This document shows, piece after piece, positions 7,014 through 11,266 of a stretch of DNA of 11,266 nucleotides (position 1 is its first letter; each line of letters opens with the position of its first letter). The position numbers and the translations under genes are program-made. The stretch spans positions 1-11,266 of the forward strand of contig JAFZSS010000195.1 in the NCBI GenBank assembly GCA_017619255.1, written 5' to 3'. This DNA comes from Muribaculaceae bacterium. GTDB lineage: Bacteria; Bacteroidota; Bacteroidia; Bacteroidales; Muribaculaceae. The notes under the pieces were generated by a model. The model was not told where the DNA came from, made no database searches, and was given only the letters and a program-made list of their open reading frames with translations.

Positions 7014-9254
7014 ATGGAATCTTTGGATATCAACAGCCTAATCAGCGACCTGGCGCTCATTCTTGTACTTGGTGCAATCGCCACTGTCGTCTTCAAGATG
7101 CTCAAACAGCCTGTTGTGCTGGGCTACATCGTCGCCGGCTTCTTGGCCAGCCCACACTTCACGCTGCTGCCTTCGGTGGCTGGCGAGGCCAACATTGAGT
7201 TCTGGGCGCAGATTGGCATTATTGTGTTGCTGTTCTCCCTGGGATTGGAATTCAGTTTCAAGAAGCTGATTGATGTGGGCGGCTCGGCGATAGTCACTGC
7301 TCTTATCATCGTTCTAGGCATGATGAGCCTGGGGTTCATCGTGGGTAAATATCTGGGATTCGGGCTGGTGAACAGCATCTTCCTGGGCGGCATGATTTCG
7401 ATGTCATCAACTACCATCATCCTCAAGGCCTTGACCGACTTGAACATGCGACAACGGCGCTTTGTTCCCATGACCTTTGCTGTGCTCATTGTCGAGGACC
7501 TGTTTGCCGTGGTGATGATGGTGATACTATCGTCCATTGCCTTGAACAACAGTGTCAAGGGTGAGGAGATGGTGGGCAGCATCCTCAAACTATCGTTTTT
7601 CCTGATTATGTGGTTCACCGTGGGCATCTTTATGATTCCCACTTTGTTCAAGCGGTTCAAGCGCTACATCAGTGACGAGCAGATGCTCATCATCGCCATG
7701 GGCCTGTGCTTTGCCATGGTGCTGTTTTCCATCAAGTCAGGGTTTTCGGCAGCGTTAGGCGCCTTTGTCATGGGCTCCATCCTTGCGGGCACCAACGAAG
7801 CTGAGCGCATCGAGCGACTCATCGGTCCCGTCAAGGATCTCTTCGGCGCTGTGTTCTTCATTTCGGTGGGCATGATGGTCAATCCCACTGTGATGACCAG
7901 GCACTGGAGCGTCATCGCCCTGCTGGCGGCAGTGGTGATTGTCGGCATGATTGTCTTCGGCACCTTTGGCATGTTGGCGACAGGCCAACCGCTCAAACTG
8001 GCTCTGGAATCAGGTTTCTCCTTGACCCAAATCGGTGAGTTCTCATTCATCATTGCCACGCTGGGCACAAGCCTGGGCGTGCTCGACAAGAGCATCTACC
8101 CAATCATTGTGGCGGTGTCGGTAGTCACTACTTTCACCACGCCATTCTTCATCAAGCAGGCTGTGCCTTGCTATAATGCGCTATACAAGATTTTGCCCAA
8201 GCGTTGGACCCGCTTGCTTAATGGCTACAGCCATAACGCCAGCGAGAGCGAGAACAGCGAGACAGTCAACCTGTGGAAGTCCATCGTCGGCCGATATGTT
8301 CTGCGGCTTGTTGTTTATTCAGTCATTATCATTGCTCTGATTGTGCTGTGCCGCACCTATCTGATACCGTTTATAATCAAACTAATGGGCGACAATATCT
8401 GGGGGCATCTCATCAGTATCATCACTTCCCTCGCCATCGTGGGACCCCTCATTGTTTCCATCATCCTGCCATCGGTCAAACGCCGTGAGCAGGAACGCCT
8501 GGTCGAGACCTCGGGCAATGTGTCCTATGTTCCGTTCGTGATCATGACCATTATCAGTGCTATTATCTCCATCATCTTTGTCACTTCTATCCTGCACGGC
8601 GTTTACACCAGCGCCGTGTCGATGATCGCGGCATTGGTGATAATTGCCCTTCTGCTCATCATCATATCCACCGTGCCCACGCCACTGAGACGCCGCATCA
8701 CCAATATCGAGAAACGCTTCATCAACAACATCAACGAGCGGGAGAACCGCCGCACCGGCCGTGAAAACAACTTGGTGAGTGACCTCCATCTTGCCTATAT
8801 AAAGGTGGGGCATGATTGCCCCTTTGTGGGAGAGCAGCTGCGCAACCTGGACCTGAGAACACGCTATGGCGTCAACCTGGTCAATATCCAGCGTGGCAAC
8901 AAGCGGCATGCTGTCCCGTCGGGCGACATGCGCATTTTCCCGGGGGATATGCTGGGCGTGATCGGTACCGAGGACCAGATTCAACGCATGCTGCCCCTCG
9001 TTGAAGCCGAGAATGACCCGATTGAAAAGAACCCGCTCGATGTCAAGTTCATCCACTTTGCTATCAGCGAGAAATCACCCATCATCGGTGTGTCGCTCGA
9101 GAACACACACCTGAGGGAAGACTACGGCGCTTTACTCGTAGCCGTGCAACGCGGCGAGGACGATTATCTTTCCCCCACCCCCGATCTGACCTTCCGCGCT
9201 GGTGACATCCTGTGGATTGTCGGCGACCCCAAGCGACTTGCCGCCCTCAAGTAA
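7014..9254 (+). CDS. Kef-type (CPA2) cation/proton antiporter with tandem TrkA-C domains
   Basis: A 746-residue inner-membrane protein. Residues 1-385 form a monovalent cation/proton antiporter-2 domain: QPVVLGYIVAGF at about 32-43, LLFSLGLEFSFKKL at about 72-85, SSTTIILKAL at 131-140, Glu161-Asp162 in LIVEDLFAV as the likely ion-binding acidic pair, and GEFSFI at 341-346. After a polar linker (about 400-420) come four more hydrophobic segments (about 425-458, 462-486, 503-527, 534-555), then a basic linker and two soluble TrkA-C/RCK_C-like domains: about 590-665 (with FPGDMLGVIG) and about 676-746 (with FRAGDILWIVG). No Rossmann-type TrkA-N/RCK_N domain with GxGxxG is present, so any gating ligand binds RCK_C directly or in partners. 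Expected to exchange K+ or Na+ for H+. It follows the MgtC-family gene by 37 bases. Ion specificity is not readable from sequence. Confidence 0.9.
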   Translation: MESLDINSLISDLALILVLGAIATVVFKMLKQPVVLGYIVAGFLASPHFTLLPSVAGEANIEFWAQIGIIVLLFSLGLEFSFKKLIDVGGSAIVTALIIVLGMMSLGFIVGKYLGFGLVNSIFLGGMISMSSTTIILKALTDLNMRQRRFVPMTFAVLIVEDLFAVVMMVILSSIALNNSVKGEEMVGSILKLSFFLIMWFTVGIFMIPTLFKRFKRYISDEQMLIIAMGLCFAMVLFSIKSGFSAALGAFVMGSILAGTNEAERIERLIGPVKDLFGAVFFISVGMMVNPTVMTRHWSVIALLAAVVIVGMIVFGTFGMLATGQPLKLALESGFSLTQIGEFSFIIATLGTSLGVLDKSIYPIIVAVSVVTTFTTPFFIKQAVPCYNALYKILPKRWTRLLNGYSHNASESENSETVNLWKSIVGRYVLRLVVYSVIIIALIVLCRTYLIPFIIKLMGDNIWGHLISIITSLAIVGPLIVSIILPSVKRREQERLVETSGNVSYVPFVIMTIISAIISIIFVTSILHGVYTSAVSMIAALVIIALLLIIISTVPTPLRRRITNIEKRFINNINERENRRTGRENNLVSDLHLAYIKVGHDCPFVGEQLRNLDLRTRYGVNLVNIQRGNKRHAVPSGDMRIFPGDMLGVIGTEDQIQRMLPLVEAENDPIEKNPLDVKFIHFAISEKSPIIGVSLENTHLREDYGALLVAVQRGEDDYLSPTPDLTFRAGDILWIVGDPKRLAALK

Positions 9255-9335
9255 TTCTTTAGTGTCCAGTAAAATCCCCTATACTCAACAAAACGGAGTG
9301 ATTGTCAGACTCTTAAAGGATGCAAAACCGAAGTA

Positions 9336-9568
9336 GGCTTGGCTGAAGCCCGTTAGGGCTGACCAGATTATAGGCAGGTGGTGGAGCGAGCTGCAGGCTC
9401 GCGTAACCCCTGCTATGAGGTCGGCCAATGAGATGAGCCCTGTAAGAGCGACAGACAGTGTTTCAGTGTAATCTTGACAGGCCTTTGGCCTTTTTTCCTG
9501 ACACTCAGGGGCGGTGCCGGCTGATGGCACCCGTGCTGGAAGGGCAGGCCACGCCAAGGCGAGGCCCT
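9336..9568 (+). repeat. Multi-hairpin intergenic element (possible repetitive element or structured RNA)
   Basis: Stems visible by eye: GGCTT/AAGCC (9336-9340 with 9346-9350); AGCCC/GGGCT (9347-9351 with 9356-9360), which competes with the first; a long arm 9357-9426 built from GGCTGACC/GGTCGGCC (one G-T pair), ATAG/CTAT, CAGG/CCTG, GG/CC and an apical GCGAGC/GCTCGC with loop TGCAG; AGGCC/GGCCT with six T (9479-9496); CCTGA/TCAGG (9497-9509); GGTGCC/GGCACC (9513-9531); and AGGGC/GCCCT (9541-9568) enclosing the palindrome CGCCAAGGCG. The density exceeds what I expect by chance and the region is coding on neither strand. It may be a dispersed intergenic repeat, a non-autonomous mobile element remnant or a non-coding RNA; the strand is nominal because most stems form on both. 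Confidence 0.5.
9479..9496 (+). terminator. Candidate intrinsic terminator on the plus strand
   Basis: AGGCC (9479-9483) pairs with GGCCT (9487-9491) around a three-base loop and is followed by a run of six T (9491-9496). It would end plus-strand transcripts 225 bases past the antiporter stop, or an RNA made from the structured element itself. The stem is short, so strength is uncertain. Confidence 0.5.
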
Positions 9569-9650
9569 ACATCCTCATTGACAGATAAGTTTTCTCCGGA
9601 CAAGCTAATAATTGATTTCTCGCGCATAGTGCAATATTACTCAGGCCATT

Positions 9651-9680
9651 AAAACAAAAAGAGGAGACGAAAATGTCTCC
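9651..9680 (-). terminator. Intrinsic terminator of the dockerin-protein gene
   Basis: GGAGAC (9663-9668) pairs with GTCTCC (9675-9680) around a six-base loop. Read on the minus strand the stem is followed by TCTTTTTGTTTT (9662-9651). It begins 30 bases after the stop codon of the minus-strand gene. The plus-strand side has only CCTTTC, so it acts mainly on the minus-strand transcript. Confidence 0.8.
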
Positions 9681-9710
9681 CCTTTCAATTTTTAATCCGA
9701 ATACTTAAAA

Positions 9711-11266
9711 TCAGTCGGGCCAAGTGCCGTTAAGCAGGAAGTTGATCAAGGTAGTGGCGTCGCTGATGTCAACATTGCCCTGCAGGTCGCAGTTGGCGTT
9801 CACCATGTTGATGTCAGTGGCATCACCGCTGAGCAGGTAATTGATGAGCATAGTAGCGTCGGTGATGTCAACCACCTTGTCATCGTTCACATCGCCGCGC
9901 AGGCCCTGGGGCTCCTCTTCATTCTCAATGTAGAGTTTCATTTCCTTAAGATCAACGGTCAGCTTGTACTCGCCGCCGGGGATGCGGATTGCATGATATG
10001 CATCCCAAGTCAGTGAGATGTAATCCTCATCACCAGTGTACCAGTAGTCGGTACCCTCATCGGAAATGGCACCGAAGCGGAACGGCTCAATGTAAGCCCA
10101 GCCGCCATCGTCGTTGTTCTCGGCCAACGTGGTGGTGAAGCCGAAGTAGTTGACCTCAGCGGGGAAGGTAATGGTAGCAGTGTAAACTTCGTTCTCAGCG
10201 TCATAGGCGAATTGGGTACCCTGAGTGCAATCCCAACCCTGGTCGTCGCCGCCCAGCATGTAAACACCATTCTCAGGCAAAGTCACTTCACGAACAACCG
10301 ACGGATAAGACATGCCCGTATTTTGTTTTACTACCACATAATACTGGTAAGTGGTTCCAGGGGTCAAGCCCTCAACCGTATAGGTGGCACCAGGAATGGA
10401 ATTCACGACAGCTGACTGAGGGTAGGTAGGCTCAACATTCTGGACTAATACAGTATCTTGTGTAGCCTTGTCAATAACATACAGGAAATAGCCACAATCA
10501 GTACCGATAAAGTTATTAATCATATAAGTGTTCTCGGCATTGCAAGACCAGTCGGCAAAGAAAGAAGTCGACTTGACATCCTTTGCCTCTTGCAACTGCG
10601 GATAAATCTCCATGTACACAATGTCTGATGATGTGGTCTGGCCATTATCGGTGTAGAAGGTCTGAATACCGATACGCCAATCGAAGAACCTTTCTGCTTC
10701 ATAGCCATGTGCAATAATAGAATCAGTCCAATTGGTCGTTTCATCAAACTGTACAACCCAATATCCAATATTGCCACCTGGGGTTCTAACGGTGTAAGGG
10801 CATTGAGTTAATGGTTCATCAATCTCACCAGGGAACATCTCGGGAGTGAAAGTAAAGACCTCGTCATTGTCAGTGAAAATGCTGAATGAAACTTTTTCTT
10901 TGTCCAGAATGGTATAATCAACATTAGTAAAATCTTTTTCTCTAGTATAGTCATCACCTACTGGGTTTTGATGAAGATCTTGACCAATTGCATAGCCCAA
11001 ATGAATGCCCATAGTGAAATATCCATCTTCAAAGAAGTAGGGTTCATAATCAATGAATTCTGAAATTTGAGGGTTTAAGGGTACAGGCATTGTTGCAACA
11101 TGCTCAAACACCTCGTCATAGACAACCTTGGAATATGACTTCTTGTTGTCATCATTAATATAAACAGCTTGAATACCAATACGCCAAGTGAAAAATGGAG
11201 TGAAATTCTCGTTATTTGTGCGATAGAAGTAAACCTTTCCGCCTTGAAGATCATTGCCTGCACTCC
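9711..11266 (-). CDS. Modular secreted/surface protein with FnIII, SusE/F-like carbohydrate-binding and dockerin-like domains (5' partial)
   Basis: The C-terminal 517 residues are visible. The frame is open to the right edge; the internal GTG at 11111 is not a start, because the 51 codons upstream continue a homologous module. Numbered from that GTG, residues 1-170 end a module whose WRIGIQ segment (145-150) repeats one just upstream of the GTG, so the N-terminal part is duplicated. Residues about 175-279 look like a fibronectin type III domain (GLTPGTTYQYYVVV at 248-261). Residues about 280-398, starting GVYMLGGDDQGWD, resemble starch-binding modules of SusE/SusF. Residues 405-466 form a dockerin-like pair: GDVNDDKVVDITDAT (406-420) and NCDLQGNVDISDAT (440-453). 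Probably exported, and likely involved in polysaccharide or cell-surface binding; no catalytic domain is visible. Partner and substrate are unknown. Upstream half is clearly more AT-rich than the C-terminal half. Confidence 0.8.
   Translation of the reverse strand, partial: SAGNDLQGGKVYFYRTNNENFTPFFTWRIGIQAVYINDDNKKSYSKVVYDEVFEHVATMPVPLNPQISEFIDYEPYFFEDGYFTMGIHLGYAIGQDLHQNPVGDDYTREKDFTNVDYTILDKEKVSFSIFTDNDEVFTFTPEMFPGEIDEPLTQCPYTVRTPGGNIGYWVVQFDETTNWTDSIIAHGYEAERFFDWRIGIQTFYTDNGQTTSSDIVYMEIYPQLQEAKDVKSTSFFADWSCNAENTYMINNFIGTDCGYFLYVIDKATQDTVLVQNVEPTYPQSAVVNSIPGATYTVEGLTPGTTYQYYVVVKQNTGMSYPSVVREVTLPENGVYMLGGDDQGWDCTQGTQFAYDAENEVYTATITFPAEVNYFGFTTTLAENNDDGGWAYIEPFRFGAISDEGTDYWYTGDEDYISLTWDAYHAIRIPGGEYKLTVDLKEMKLYIENEEEPQGLRGDVNDDKVVDITDATMLINYLLSGDATDINMVNANCDLQGNVDISDATTLINFLLNGTWPD

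Larger units (their letters stand above)
9255..9710. other. 456-base gene-free interval with structured element
   Basis: No credible gene lies here. The frames open in it (for example about 90 codons on the minus strand at 9285-9557) lack recognisable domains and cross several hairpins, so I treat them as spurious. The first 80 bases are unremarkable. From about 9336 to 9568 there is a nearly continuous series of GC-rich hairpins. From 9570 to 9650 the sequence is AT-rich and holds nothing I recognise, and 9651-9680 is the terminator of the downstream minus-strand gene. No terminator follows the antiporter stop directly; the first hairpin with a T tract is at 9479-9496. Confidence 0.7.

Noticed and set aside
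7124..8095. Long minus-strand frames (178 and 143 codons) antisense to the antiporter
   Set aside because: Their Met/Arg/Thr/Pro-rich compositions are typical of reverse-strand reads of membrane-protein genes; the plus-strand protein has full family motifs.
8382..9056. 224-codon minus-strand frame antisense to the antiporter gene
   Set aside because: It is a His/Asp-rich shadow of the conserved antiporter coding frame, with no family resemblance.
9285..9557. 90-codon minus-strand open frame in the intergenic element, and a 64-codon plus-strand frame at 9458-9652
   Set aside because: Both cross several strong hairpins, lack domains or signal sequences, and have no recognisable promoter or ribosome-binding context. 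They look like by-products of the structured element.
9336..9568. Interpretation of the hairpin region as a CRISPR array or tRNA
   Set aside because: There are no regularly spaced direct repeats and no cloverleaf with a T-arm consensus; the stems differ from each other in sequence.
11109..11111. GTG at 11111 as the start of the dockerin protein
   Set aside because: The frame continues open to 11266, and the upstream residues repeat the WRIGIQ module found later in the protein.

Overview
The window looks like a stretch of chromosome from a gut-type Bacteroidales bacterium (Prevotella, Muribaculaceae or a relative; genus not resolved). This rests on three things: promoter elements of the Bacteroidota TAnnTTTG type, a comEC / nrnA-type DHH / DUF4827-like lipoprotein / phosphoglucosamine mutase neighbourhood, and a large secreted-type protein ending in a dockerin-like repeat. 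There are no RNA genes, insertion sequences or CRISPR arrays. Most of the window is core genome; the accessory-looking part is the last 2 kb.

Layout. (1) 1-2007 (+): comEC, DNA-uptake channel, cut by the left edge. (2) 2049-6138 (-): four co-directional genes, in transcription order an exported endonuclease/exonuclease/phosphatase-fold hydrolase, an NrnA-like DHH phosphoesterase, a small FKBP/DUF4827-like lipoprotein and a GlmM-like phosphoglucosamine mutase. A hairpin with a six-T tract ends this strand at 1991-2024; its stem lies inside the last codons of convergent comEC. nrnA has its own promoter-like sequence. (3) 6139-6259: a compact divergent promoter region whose two upstream boxes meet in one TTGCAA. 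(4) 6260-9254 (+): an MgtC/SapB-family membrane protein followed 37 bases later by a Kef-type (CPA2) cation/proton antiporter with two C-terminal TrkA-C/RCK_C domains; probably one operon for ion homeostasis at the inner membrane. (5) 9255-9710: a 456-base gene-free interval containing a dense series of hairpins (about 9336-9568) that no coding gene explains. (6) 9711-11266 (-): the C-terminal 517 residues of a modular surface or secreted protein: a duplicated N-terminal module, an FnIII-like domain, a SusE/SusF-like carbohydrate-binding module and a dockerin-like pair of calcium loops. Its start is beyond the right edge.

Functionally the window joins unrelated housekeeping: DNA uptake, turnover of short RNA and phosphorylated nucleotides, the GlcN-6-P to GlcN-1-P step toward UDP-GlcNAc, and cation/pH homeostasis. 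The most unusual signals are the multi-hairpin intergenic element and the mosaic dockerin protein. I saw no clear evidence of a wholly new multi-gene system.
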